Shown: positions 22,671 to 34,131 of the stretch, in pieces
Layout of the letters: the number at the start of each line of letters is the position of its first letter
Position numbering within the stretch: the first letter of the stretch is position 1
DNA from: Nicotiana tabacum
Taxonomy: Eukaryota; Streptophyta; Magnoliopsida; Solanales; Solanaceae
NCBI RefSeq assembly: GCF_000715075.1
Contig: NC_134097.1
Span: forward strand, 69,721,190-69,785,189
Length of the DNA stretch: 64,000 bases
Direction of reading: 5' to 3'
Program-made: the position numbers and the translations under genes
The notes under the pieces: generated by a model
Told to the model about the DNA's origin: nothing
Seen by the model: only the letters and a program-made list of their open reading frames with translations
Database searches by the model: none

Positions 22671-25600
22671 TGTCACACCTCCTTTTTGCGCGCCCGCCCC
22701 GAAGGGTTAAATGCGCGAGGGAGTTTTTTCCAATTTAAGTGACAATATCCGAAATGGGATTATTAAATTCAGAGTCGCCACTTGGGAAAGGTTTGGCTTT
22801 TGGTGTCCCAAGTCACCGGTTTATCTTGAATCCCAAATCGAGGAAATTTTCGACTTTTCCAAATGAAGTCTGCGAACCAGAAATTCTAAGTAAGGAATTC
22901 TATTGACCCGAGGGAAGGTGTTAGGCACCCTCGAATCCCGTGGTTCTAGAACGGTCGCTTAAATTGTTATAATGGCTAAATATCTAATTTAAATACATGT
23001 TGTGACTTATGTGCTTTTATTAAGTTCAAATCGCTTTTATTATTATCATTTATTTTTTATAGAATTACAACGTCGTGAAAATGTATTTCGAACTACATCG
23101 CAATCAATGCACCCGTAATTGTTAAACACATTTCGACTCCGTTGAGATTTGGATTCGGGTCGCATCAATGCGCACCCAAGTTTAAGAGTGTAATTTAATC
23201 TGAACCGCGCCTAAAGAGTTTAACGCATTATTATTTTGGAGAAGGCCATGAAATTCACTAAACGGCCTATCCTGAATTCTAGATGTTTATTATGGTTAAT
23301 CATTGAAGGCTCCACAATTTGCATTTTTATTTAGCGAGGCTCGTCTCATTATTTTAGAAGAGGAGATCCTAAAGTGTCTACATTTCTATTGTGTTTGTCT
23401 CTAATAAAATGAAAGAAAGAGGATTACATGCTGATTACATGCTTGACCAGCTTCGGATCCTTATTTGACTATCTGATTTTATGAGGCGTGAATTATTTTG
23501 TGCCTTATTTCGTGGATGAACCTGTTGTTAATTTGTCAGGGGAAATTAATATACGAGATCAATATAACTGCTGAAAGCTTATGATAAATGTTCTTCAGAT
23601 CCGAGTTCGAAACTCTCTTATTTAAACCAAGTCAGTGGAATTAACGTATCGAAAACTATTGCTAATAAAGTTTGAACAGGATCATGTGAACTACCTACAA
23701 AGATTCAATAAAATCTAACATCATATCTGGCAAGATTAATGGCATTCTATTCTATACATACAGAATATTAGTTGAAAGGTTACCTAATTATCTGTGTGCC
23801 AAAACACTCATACATGCCGTATCAGACAATCCATTAAGCAAACGAAATCACAATTTAGGACGAACTAAGCTGCGATTAAGTACAAGGCTACCTAACGTGC
23901 TTCTTTATTGAATCACAAACTAAACAAATTACACAAATCTAATAGTATTCATAAAAAAAAACTGTAATTGCAACAAACGAATGAATAAAACTCTTGCATA
24001 TCTTTGATTTCATGGTTTCATTGTTACATCAGATGCAAGTCTTAGTATGTACCTGGATGTTGGATACAACAGAAGAAGCAAGGGGTCAGTAGAGCAATAG
24101 AAGCAATACCAAACAGCAACAGTAATAGCAGGTACCAATAGAACAAAATCCCGGTGCAAGAGGCCACTAAAGCCAATAGAGAAATGGCAGAATGAAGCAA
24201 ATTCCAAGTAGTACAAAATCAGAGATCCAGGCAATCCAATTCCAGGAGAAACAAACAATACAAATCCAAACAATAGACTTAGCCGATACTTGAAAGAAGA
24301 CAGGACTGATTTGAACAGTTTGAACAAACTAGGAATCGAACAAACAGCAGGAAGAAAGTAGTTTCTGATTTTTTGTGATATCCCTCTCCTTATCTCCTTT
24401 CTTTTCAAAATCTAATGTCAATCTTCAGTTTTGAAATTATCCTTGAGTTATCAAAAAGAAATCTTTTCCAGTTTTCTGTTTTTCAGAACTCAACTCTCAA
24501 AGATGTTTCCTCTCAGTTCTCTCCCTGTTCTCTCTATCTGTCTGTGTGTATCTCCCCCCCAAAAAATCTCCTCTGGCACTGATGGAAGTTCCCCCTTTTA
24601 TCCACCTAAAATCAAACCTTTTATAGCCTGTTTAGATCCTCTAACACCCCTCCCATGTGCTCTCCTACTTTCAGATTCCACTTAACTAATTAAGTATAAA
24701 CAAACCCCATGATATCCCTTGGCAGACTTACTTTGAGTAATGTTTATTATTTCTGAAACTAAAGTAGAGTATGGGCAGCAGAATGCAGTCTGACAGCATA
24801 TGCTGTCAAACTATTTAATTCAAAAGCCCTTATGCAGGAACAACAGGCTGTGCACAAATGCACATGTGGTGCACAAATGCACATGTTGTGCACAAGTGCA
24901 CATGCCCTCCAATTTCAGAACTGTAACTAAACAAAACATTGATTTTACATTTTTGATTCAAATTAACAATTATAAGCACTAAACTCAGTTCCTAATTGAT
25001 TCAGGCAATGCTTAACAGAAGCAAATCGATTTGTTATTGTTCAGGCAGTTAAAACTAATTGACGACACATGTCGACTCGACTATATTAATCATAACATGC
25101 ACAATCGTAGCCAAAATCAGACATTTAACAGTATCACACAAGGGGTTCAGATTGCAATGTTAATACAGAATGGCCCTAGGAACTAAATGAACGAACCAAT
25201 TCAAATTCATTTGATTGTACAACTTACACATACACATTATCAGTGAACAGAAGAGGGACTTAATCAAACACGTAGGTTCAGGCAAAGTGGACACGACACA
25301 GTTGATAAAATTCAAAGCACAAATTTCACAAAACATGAACAGCCCCTTAAACAACACATGGACTAAAAATAAAGAAAAAGGAAAACAAAAACTCACCTTA
25401 AATCCGAAAAATCAAAAGCCTTAGCTTGGATTCGAACAGACCTTTCTTAAGGCTGAACGGACTTTAATCGAAGTGTTTCTCAGATGAGAAACACTTCGAT
25501 TAAGGTCCATTAGACCTTAATCTCTTCGGCTTGAACAGATACGGAACATGCACGGAGAAACCTAGGGTTCAAAAAAACTTAGATCTGGGATTCGTGTTTC

Positions 25601-26638
25601 CCTGGTTAGATTCGGACCAAACCAAACATGGTTTGGTCACGAGGGGGGTCTGGGGATTATATGGTGTGAAGTTGAGGTCGATTGGTATAAGTTAGGTTCC
25701 GATTCGAATCTTCAAATGAAGATTCGAGACGGTGGGAGGGGATTTGAGCTAAGTGGTTAACAGATCCATGTTCAGGATGGCAAGGGAGTTCTATGGTGTT
25801 AAGGGTAGGGTCACCGGCGTCCATGCCTCCAGCTTTCATGGTGAAGAATACAGGGGTGGCTAGGGTTTTGAGGGGAAGGGGATGAGGACGAAAGGCTAGG
25901 GTCTTGGATAGGGGGAGCAGGGTATGATAGGGACCTTTTATATGGGATGGGTGGATTGATTTCAACCGTTGGATGAGGCGAGATGGATGGCTTGGATCTG
26001 CAGGCTTAAAAGAAACGTCGTCGTTTGGCTTAGTAAGGGTCAGAATTGGTTCGGGTAACGGGTCGGGTAATGGGGTTATGGGTGAGAGATCCAGACCGTT
26101 GGATCAGCTTGGTTTGAACGGTCGTGATGGATTAGTATTGAAACGACGTAGTCTTGGTGTTAAGCTACGTCGTTTTGTGGCTTGGGGGTGGGCTGTTCGG
26201 ACCGGTGGCTTGGGTCGTTCATTTGGGCTTCAGGTTTTGAAATGGGAACGACCCAAATTCATTTAAAACAAACTTTTACCCCCCTTTTTTATTTCTAATT
26301 TCCTAAATACACAACCTAATTAAATAAAACCAAACACCATTAATTAACATATTTATTTCACGCATATAAAATGTTAAAAGTAGTTAAAATTAAACAAGGC
26401 AACAAATCGGGACAAAAAAATGCGTATTTTGTGATTTTTCATTTAACAATCGGATTACGGTTTACATTACGCATGACACATACATTTTCGTATTTTGTTT
26501 TAATAAAAATGGGCAAAAATCATAAAATAATTAACCAAGTGCCATGTAAAATTCAAAATTTGTACAGCAGGACCATTTGTTATTTTTTTTAATTCTTTTG
26601 GAGCGATTGTTGCGTAAAATAAAAATCACGTGCTCACA
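22671..26638 (-). repeat. Ogre 3' LTR (copy A)
   Basis: It matches copy B base by base for most of its length. It differs by a 25-bp insertion that completes a hairpin (25482-25506), an extra unit of a GTGCACAAATGCACAT repeat near 24870, and about 67 bp near 26030-26095 absent from copy B. A 132-codon hydrophobic open frame on the element's sense strand (24010-24408) is present in both copies but has no recognised domain. Confidence 0.92.
25459..25508. repeat. 23-bp inverted repeat (hairpin) in Ogre LTR copy A
   Basis: The arms at 25459-25481 and 25486-25508 are reverse complements with one mismatch, separated by AGAT. The right arm is absent from copy B, where the left arm (up to about 44702) is followed directly by CCATTAG. 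One LTR therefore gained or lost 25 bp after or during integration. Confidence 0.9.
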
Positions 26639-26652
26639 GCTGCCCCTCTTTG
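26639..26652 (-). other. Ogre polypurine tract
   Basis: The minus strand reads CAAAGAGGGGCAGC directly before the LTR start TGTGAGCACG. It is the plus-strand primer site for the 3' LTR. Confidence 0.85.
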
Positions 26653-26778
26653 TTCGGAAACACGAAGAGTTTTCGTGCAAAGATAAAGTGAGCAGATATG
26701 AGCGATTTTTGCCTATGAACTACTCCGTGTGAAGCATGTTTTTGAAAGCTTTGACCGAATCTTTGCTTCGAAGATTTC

Positions 26779-26817
26779 CTACATATCCTGGGCTAAACAG
26801 GAATCAGGTCAATGTAG
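26779..26817. other. Hairpin module A (before the 3' LTR)
   Basis: Stem CTACAT (26779-26784) pairs with ATGTAG (26812-26817). The loop contains GAATCAGGTCA. It is the fourth module in sense order, about 140 bp before the LTR. Relative to the other copies, both stem strands have changed (CG to CA and CG to TG), which keeps the pairing. Confidence 0.65.
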
Positions 26818-27399
26818 TTCGGGAAGTTTCGGCAGCTGGGGCTACCATAGGATTGCAATGCTTGTTGTTACTGCTGTTGCTGTTGTCACCGTTGCTTTAC
26901 TGACCGCCTTATTACAACCAGAGAAAAAATTGAAACTGAACTAAATACTTATATGCATGTCAACTGCTAGTTACAAGATCCCTATCTATGATTCTTTTGC
27001 GACTTGATCTTGGGTCTTAGCTGATTGTGCTTGGAGACTTCGATCCGAATCTTGATGCTTGCGAGTTGCGGCGACTTGTTTAATCTCTGGGATACTGAGT
27101 GAGACGCGATTGGCAGGGTTCAGGACCTTAATCAAATGATGGAGTCAATCTGCCTTCCATTTACTCTGATATCTCGGGACATCTTCCTTTTTTTTTCTTT
27201 TTCTTTTTCTTCTTTGATTCTGAGCTGAGACTCATCTCGTGGGTCATTTCGATCCGTGTGGCTCGAGGTTAGACCTGCGGGAGAAAACAAACAAACGAAC
27301 AAAATTTTTTGCCCCAGTTTCACTAGGAAAATTTCGTTAATTATTCGCCAGGAAGTTCATAAAATTGATGAAGGAAGATAAAAATGCTCAGTTCAGGAT

Positions 27400-28885
27400 T
27401 GGAGCCCTAATACCGACTAGCTAGGGAGAAGTTCAGTTTTAGAGTTTGAAACTCTAATACTGACCAACTGGGGAAAAGTTCAGTTTAGTGTTTAAAACCC
27501 CAATGCTGACCAAAGAAAAATTTCAGTTTAGGGTTTAAAACCCTAATGCTGATTGCATGAAAAAAGCTCAGTTTAGGGTTTAAAACCCTAATGCTGGCTG
27601 AATGAAAGAGTTCAGTTTAGGGTTTAAAACCCTAATGCTGACTAAAGGAAAAATTCAGTTTAGGGTTTAAAACCCTAATGCTGACTAAAGGAAAAATTCA
27701 GTTTAGGGTTTAAAACCCTAATGCTGATTGCATGGAAAAGCTCAGTTTAGGGTTTAAAACCCTAATGCTGGCTGAATGGAAAAAGTTCAGTTTAGGGTTT
27801 AAAACCCTAATGTGCTGACTAAAGGGAAAATTCAGTTTAGGGTTTAAAACCCTAATGTTGATTGCATGGAAAAGCTCAGTTTAGGGTTTTAAAACCCTAA
27901 TGCTGGCTGAATGGAAAAAAGTTCAGTTTAGGGTTTAAAACCCTAATGCTGACTAAAAGAAAATTCAGTTTAGGGTTTAAAACCCTAATGCTCGCTGAAT
28001 GGAAAAAAGTTCAGTTTAGGGTTTAAAACCCTAATGCTGACTAAAGGAAAATTCACTTTAGGGTTTAAAACCCTAATGCTGATTGTATGGAAAAGCTCAG
28101 TTTAGGGTTTAAAACCCTAATGCTGGCTGAATGGAAAAAAGTTCAGTTTAGGGTTTAAAACCCTAATGCTGACTAAAGGAAAATTCAGTTTAGGGTTTAA
28201 AACCCTAATGCTGATTGCATGGAAGAACTCAGTTTAGGGTTTGAAACCCTAATGCTGGCTGAATGGAAAAAATTCAGTTTAGGGTTTAAAACCCTAATGC
28301 TGACTGAATGGAAAAAATTCAGTTTAGGGTTTAAAACCCTAATGCTGACTAAAGGAAAAATTCAGTTTAGGGTTTAAAACCCTAATGCTGATTGCATGGA
28401 AAAGCTCAGTTTAGGGTTTAAAACCCTAATGCTGGCTGAATGGAAAAAAGTTCAGTTTAGGGTTTAAGACCCTAAATGCTGACTAAAGGGAAAATTCAGT
28501 TTAAGGGTTTAAAACCCTAATGCTGATTGCATGGAAAAGCTCAGTTTAGGGTTTAAAACCCTAATGCTGGCTGAATGGAAAAAAGTTCAGTTTAGGGTTT
28601 AAAACCCTAATGCTGATTGCATGGAAAAGCTCAGTTTAGGGTTTAAAACCCTAATGCTGGCTGAATGGAAAAAAGTTCAGTTTAGGGTTTAAAACCCTAA
28701 TGCTGACTAAAGAAAAATTCAGTTTAGGGTTTAAAACCCTAATGCTGATTGCATGGAAAAGCTCAGTTTAGGGTTTAAAACCCTAATGCTGGCTGAATGG
28801 AAAAAAGTTCAGTTTAGGGTTTAAAACCCTAATGCTGACTAAAGGAAAATTTCAGTTTAGGGTTTAAAACCCTAATGCTGACTGG
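27400..28885. repeat. Tandem array with telomere-motif palindromes (about 34 monomers)
   Basis: Monomers of about 42-47 bp each contain TTAGGGTTT and AAACCCTAA arms around a single A, a back-to-back pair of plant telomere heptamers and telo-box motifs. The linkers fall into three types: GATTGCATGG, GGCTGAATGG and GACTAAAGG. They mostly follow one another in fixed order, giving a higher-order unit of about 135 bp that recurs through the array. Monomers at the left edge (27400-27530) are the most diverged. The array is within the Ogre 3' UTR, so it is transcribed with the element. Confidence 0.92.
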
Positions 28886-29279
28886 CTGGGACAAAATTCG
28901 AGAACAACAACTGACCTCTTTTTTTTTGAATTTTCTTGTTTTAGTAGAAGATAAAGGGAGTTTCGTGGAAACTTACCTTTCGAGTGAACTCCTTATTGCC
29001 AAAATATTTCTTGTACCCATGTACCTTCTTCTTTGGGCGACACCTGCTTCTTGCACGGTTGTCTTGGATTATACCTGTTTCAACTTTTCAGACAAAGGAC
29101 AATTGTTAGTTCGGAAATGACGGTCGGTTTGGTGACCTTGATCATTCCCGGTTGCTTTGTCGCGTCTTCATTTCTGTTGCGAAATCCCACCATTGATTTG
29201 ATTCAAATGGAGAAACCCTTTAGACTGCTCAGGCTTGTACTTCCGGATTCTGTGATGAGTTGCCTCGTAAGGCTCTTTT

Positions 29280-29640
29280 TTTTTTTGTGCGTCCCGTTTT
29301 GCTTGGAGATTCTCAACGGGGATTTTATTGGAGGTATTCTGTGGGGATTTGTACAAAAGGAATCCATGTGGGGGAATATTTACAAAGTGGATTCTTTGTG
29401 TGGATTTTTGTACAATGGGGCATGCTGGGGATTTGTTTCGAAGCGGGCTTTCTAGGATTTGTTGGGGTAAGCTTGTTGGGGAATTTTTACAAAGGGACTC
29501 GCTGGGGATGTGCTGGGAAAATTCCAACGGAGATTTTTTTTTTATATATTGGGGGGGACTCTGTGGGGGATTATACAAGGGGAGACTCTGTGGGGATTCG
29601 TCCGAAGGCGGACTTGCTGGGGGAAATTTCTCTTTTTCCT
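29280..29640. repeat. Degenerate G-rich tandem repeat
   Basis: The plus strand is a series of imperfect units of about 25-30 bp built on CT-TGGGGATTT-TACAAAGG words, with many runs of four or more G. On the element's sense strand it is C-rich. Long open frames on both strands here (up to 175 codons) arise from the simple composition. Confidence 0.7.
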
Positions 29641-30169
29641 CTTTACTTTGAACACCATCAAACGTCACGATTCATCAGTCTTAGACAAACGTACCAACGA
29701 AACGAGGTGTTTTCCTTCATGAAACGGAATTCCGTGCAACCAAACCTGCCACCTGTCCTTTCCGGTACATCTAGAACTTGGGCTTAAACATAAAAGAGAT
29801 TCGAAGAAAAACAAAGAAAAGATAAAACGAATTTCAAAAAAGGAGTGCCCCCTTCGGGACGAGAAAGACTTATCTGAGGAAGATAATGCTGGCTTTAAAT
29901 GACATGACATGCTCTTTGGACTGGACGCCTGACTTTCCATGGGTTTGAGTTTCCCTGAACCAGAACGGATCTGTGATTCCAAACCTGGTGGAACTTTGCC
30001 GAAACCTCCTTGGGTGGAGTCACTCTTTCGGCCAACAACGCCCTTTGCGGGTTTTCGCTGGCTGACCTCTCTCATTTCTCTTCCTGTCATCGCTTGATAG
30101 CACTCTTTGTGAGTTTTTGCTAAACAAGCTCTCTCATTTTGGTCTCTCTACTCCCGTCGCCTCGCGGTG

Positions 30170-30340
30170 CCCGAAGGTTTTCACCGACGAGACTCTCTCA
30201 TTTTATCTCTCTCAATTCAAAGTGTGCTGGTATCCATTTGTGACGCTTAGGTGCCTGAAGGTTTTCACCGACGAGACTCTCTCATTTTATCTCTCTCAAT
30301 TCAAAGTGTGCTGGTATCCATTTGTGACGCTTATTGGCTT
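30170..30340. repeat. 84-bp tandem duplication in the Ogre 3' UTR
   Basis: Two adjacent copies begin at GAAGGTTTTCACCG (30173 and 30257), each running through CTCTCATTTTATCTCTC and GTGCTGGTATCC. They are almost identical, so the duplication is recent. Confidence 0.9.
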
Positions 30341-30491
30341 CCCGCTACCTTTGGTAATTGATTTGAAGGCTTGTGCTTGGTAAAGAGAGGTAGATGATAC
30401 TAACTTCTAAACTGCTCAATGCGCCCTGGTTTCAATTTCAGGGTGAATGGGATTTTATTGTTGGTGTGACTGAACCTCAGGGAGAGGCTGC

Positions 30492-30524
30492 CTACGTATC
30501 CTTTCGGAATCAAGTCAAACGTAG
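30492..30524. other. Hairpin module B (after pol)
   Basis: CTACGT (30492-30497) pairs with ACGTAG (30519-30524). The loop carries GGAATCAAGTCA. It lies about 150 bp after the pol stop in sense order, next to a T-rich run (30541-30575) on the plus strand. Confidence 0.7.
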
Positions 30525-30676
30525 TTCAGGCCTCAATCAATGTTTTTTTTTTTGTTTTTTTTTGTTTTTTTTGTAAGCGGCTCAAAGGCTTGTAGAGAGA
30601 ATTGGGTAGTGTTTGGGGAGTAGTGGGGAATAAAACCTCCTTCATTTCAAATGTGTCAAGACTACTAGAGTATAAT

Positions 30677-31159
30677 TCAGACATAGTATCTCTTGACTGC
30701 ATCTGCATTTACTGCTGTTGCGGGGTCATTTCCTTCGATATCACCTAAATACAATGCTCCTCTCGGCAATATCTTTCTTATGATGTATGGGCCTTTCCAA
30801 TTTGGAGCAAATTTCCCTTTTGCTTCCTCATGATGCGGCAGAATACGCCTCAGTACCAGTTGACCTACTTCGAAATTCCTGGGTCGGACCTTCTTGTTGT
30901 AAGCACGGGCCATTCTTCGTTGGTACAACTGTCCATGACAAACTGCGGCCATTCGCTTTTCATCAATCAAAGTCAATTGCTCTAACCGAGTCTTGACCCA
31001 CTCGCTGTCTTCGATTTTTGCTTCGACAATGGTTCGAAGCGAAGGAATTTCTACCTCTGCCGGTATTACAGCCTCGGTCCCATAAACCAAAATATAAGGA
31101 GTCGCTCCTACTGATGTGCGTACCGTAGTGCGATACCCCAACAATACAAATGGTAACTA
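30677..31159 (-). pseudogene. Ogre integrase C-terminus, downstream of a TAG
   Basis: This is the continuation of the pol frame after TAG 31157-31159. It has GYRTTVRTSVGATPY, VYGTEAVIPAEVEIPSLR and a C-terminal block with FEVGQLVLRRILPH and FAPNWKGPYIIRK. These follow WHE in the same reading frame with only the stop between. The gene end at 30677 is the true pol stop, followed by the 3' UTR. The C-terminal domain binds DNA and helps choose targets. No chromodomain is visible, as expected for the Tat lineage. Confidence 0.9.
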
Positions 31160-33545
31160 CTCATGCCACTGTCGGGAACTTTGGATGGTTTTCCTCAAAA
31201 TCTTCTTGATGTTTTTGTTTGCCGCTTCCACAGCACCATTGGCCTTTGGCCGATAAGGAGTAGAATTCCTATGCGTTATCTTGAATTGCTTGCATACATC
31301 TCCCATTAAGTGACTGTTCAAGTTTGCTGCGTTATCTGTAATGATAGTCGCAGGAATACCGAAACGACAGATAAGATTTGAGTGTACGAAATCCACTACA
31401 GCTTTTTTAGTGACCGACTTGAGGGTGACAGCCTTTACCCATTTTGTGAAGTAATCGATGGCAACCAGTATGAATCTGTGTCCATTCGAAGACTTTGGTT
31501 CGATTGGTCCAATAACGTCCATGCCCCAGGCGACAAATGGCCAAGGTGCAGACATGGGATGCAGTTCCGTGGGAGGTGCATGAATCAAATCACCGTGCAC
31601 CTGACACTGACGACACTTCCGAACGATGCTAAAGCAATCCTTTTCCATGGTCATCCAGTAATAACCTGCTCGAAGGATTTTCTTCGCTAAGACATACCCG
31701 TTCATGTGAGGTCCGCACACACCTGCGTGTACTTCGTGCATGATCTTTCTCGCTTCCTCGATATCGACACATCTTAGGAGGTTGAGGTCCGGGGTCCTCT
31801 TATATAACAATTCACAGCTCAGAAAGAAACCACTTGCATGTCGCCTAATGGTCCTCATTTGATCTCCAGTAACGTGCTCGGGGTATTCTTGTGTCTTCAG
31901 GAACCTCTTGATGTCATGGTACCAAGGCTGCGTATTTGATCCCGCCTCGATTATATTGCAGTAACCGTGTCTTTCCTTGATTTGGATTTCAAAAGGATCG
32001 ACGTGGGCGTTGCCCGGGTAGGGTAGCATTGAAGCCAAAGTAGCAAGTGCATCTGCCAGTTCATTGTGACACCTCGGGATATACCTGAACTCTATTGATG
32101 TAAAGCACTTGCTGAGGTCCTCCACATGCTGTCGGTATGGGATAAGTTTGACATCCCGAGTTTCCCATTCACCTTGGACTTGTCGGATAATCAAGTCAGA
32201 ATCTCCCATAATCAGTAAGTCTTCGACATCCTGATCGATTGCCATATGCATGCCCATGATGCAGGCTTCATACTCAGCTGTATTATTTGTGCAAAAGAAA
32301 CGCAGTCTAGCTGTGGCGGGATAATGCTGACCGGAAGGCGAGATCAAAATTGCCCCAATCCCTACACCTTTGGCATTCACGGCTCCATCAAAGAACATAT
32401 TCCAAACATGAGCGTCCTCCGAGACCACCTCTACGGCGTTTACTTCTTCATCTGGAAAGTAGGTACTCAATGGCTGGTATTCCTCATCGACCGGATTTTC
32501 GGCCAAATGATCTGCTAGCGCCTGGGCTTTCATTGCCGTGCGAGTGACATAGACTATGTCGAATTCAGTAAGCAAGATTTGCCACTTGGCCAGTCTCCCA
32601 GTAGGCATCGGTTTCTGAAATATATACTTCAAAGGATCCAGCCTGCTTATGAGGAAAGTAGTGTGGGCTTGGAGATAATGTCTCAGCTTTTGAGCAACCC
32701 ACGTCAGAGCGCAAGATGTCCTTTCCAGCAGAGTGTATTTGGCCTCGTAGCCGGTGAATTTCTTGCTCAAGTAGTAGATTGCTTGCTCCTTCTTTCCGGT
32801 TATATCGTGTTGCCCGAGGACGTAACCGAAAGAGTTCTCCAAGACTGTTAGATACAAGAAAAGTGGCCTCCCTGGTTCTGGAGGGACCAAGACTGGGGGA
32901 TTCGAAAGGTATTCTTTGACTTTATTAAAGGTTTCTTGACACTCAGCTGTCCATTTAATCGCCCCATCTTTCCTTAACAGCTTGAATATGGGCTCACACG
33001 TGCTTGTCAGCTGGGCAATAAATCGACTGATGTAGTTCAACCTGCCCAACAAACTCATCACGTCTTTCTTCGTTCTCGGGGGAGGTAGATCTCTGATAGA
33101 TTTTATCTTAGTTGGATCTAGTTTGATACCTCTCCTGCTTACGATGAAGCCCGAAAGTTTGCCTGACGGAACTCCGAAAGCACATTTTGCTGGGTTCAAC
33201 TTCAAGTCGTACTTCCTTAATCTCTCGAAGAACTTCCTCAAGTCTTGGATGTGATTATCCTGCGTCCTGGACTTGACTATCACATCATCCACGTATACCT
33301 CTATTTCCTGATGCATCATGTCATGAAAAATGGCAGTCATGGCCCTCATGTAAGTAGCCCCAGCATTCTTCAAACCAAATGGCATGACCCGATAACAGTA
33401 GGTGCCCCAAGGCATGGTGAAGGCAGTTTTCTCGACATCCTCTTCATCCATCAATACCTGATGATACCCAGCGTAACAATCTACGAAAGACTGTATCTCG
33501 TGTTTGGCGCAATTATCAACGAGGATGTGGATGTTGGGCAGTGGA
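31157..33545 (-). pseudogene. Ogre pol: RT palm, RNase H, archaeal-type RNase H, integrase core
   Basis: One open stretch of 765 codons (start of open part 33454). RT catalytic YVDD is at residues 54-57. RNase H follows at about residues 170-290 (FLYLTVLENSFGYVLGQHD). A second RNase H follows at about 365-490 (MFFDGAVNAKGVGIGAILISP, NNTAEYEACI, GDSDLIIRQVQGEW), the extra archaeal-type domain of Tat elements. The integrase zinc site lies at about 585-635 (H, H, CRQC) and the core has GMDVIGP, ITDNAAN and GAVEAANK supplying D, D and E. Upstream, a one-base slip in a T run near 33548 breaks the join to the RT fingers. TAG at 31157-31159 ends this stretch. Confidence 0.93.
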
Positions 33546-34131
33546 AAAATTATCTTTGGGACTTGCTCTATTCAAATCTCGGTAATCTACACATACCCGA
33601 GTTTTCCCGTCCTTTTTCGGTACTGGAACCACATTTGCCAACCAAGTTGTATACTGGACTACCCGAATCACTCCCGTTTTCAATTGTTTGGTGATCTCCT
33701 CTTTAATCTTGTCACTGACCTCAGTTTTGAACTTTCGTTGCTTTTGTTGAACTGGAGGACAATCAGGATGAATCGGCAATTTATGAACCACTAGATCAAC
33801 ACCTAGACCCGGCATGTCATCATATGACCAAGCAAACACGTCTTTAAATTCAAAAAGAAGTTGAATTATTGCCTCTCGCGTTTTCTTGTCCGTGTGAATG
33901 CTTATTTTGGTCTCCCAGATTTTTTCAGGAGTTCCTAAATTAACCGGTTTGGTGTCATTCAGATTTGGCTTAGGTTTATTCTCAAAATGTTCCAATTCTC
34001 GGTTTATTTCCCTAAAAGCCTCTTCTTCGTCATATTCTGGTTCTGAGTTCATTAATTCACAGTTAAATAGCTCGTTGTGATCTGGGCGTGAAGTCCGCAG
34101 GCATGTCATATTTAAAGCCGCATTATTATAA
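33516..34131 (-). pseudogene. Ogre pol exon 2, RT N-terminal part (ends in a frameshift)
   Basis: The exon begins at 34131 after the intron acceptor. It encodes NMTCLRTSRPDHNELFNCEL, an acidic linker (EYDEEEAFREINRELEHFE), the block KDVFAWSYDDMPGL and the RT fingers (KEEITKQLKTGVIR, ANVVPVPKKDGKTRVCVDYRDLNRASPKDNF). The frame runs out just after KDNF because of an extra T in a TTTTT run near 33548. The following RT sequence is in another frame and carries the rest of the palm. Upstream codons shown as open (34132-34238) belong to the intron, not the protein. Confidence 0.88.

Larger units (their letters stand above)
26653..30676 (-). other. Ogre 3' untranslated region, repeat-rich
   Basis: Four kilobases separate the integrase stop from the 3' LTR. 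The region holds two hairpin modules (26779-26817 and 30492-30524), a telomere-motif tandem array (27400-28885), a degenerate G-rich repeat (29280-29640), an 84-bp tandem duplication (about 30170-30340) and T-rich tracts on the plus strand (27185-27215, 30541-30575). Open frames here are repeat artefacts. A hypervariable tandem-repeat 3' region is known for Tat/Ogre elements. Confidence 0.8.

Noticed and set aside
26729..26944. 71-codon plus-strand frame with a hydrophobic stretch
   Set aside because: It is antisense to the Ogre 3' UTR, composed of repeated GTT/GCT-like codons, and overlaps hairpin module A.
27400..28885. Interstitial telomere or CRISPR-like array
   Set aside because: The heptamers are not in head-to-tail tandem. 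They form palindromes within a longer monomer. Spacers are of three repeating types, not unique, and the site lies in a plant retrotransposon UTR.
29168..29787. Overlapping open frames of 107-175 codons on both strands
   Set aside because: They lie in the G-rich degenerate repeat, where the simple composition lacks stops. Products are low complexity and there is no domain.
32246..33794. Plus-strand open frames of 65-149 codons opposite Ogre pol
   Set aside because: All lie antisense to conserved RT, RNase H and integrase codons and have no domain.
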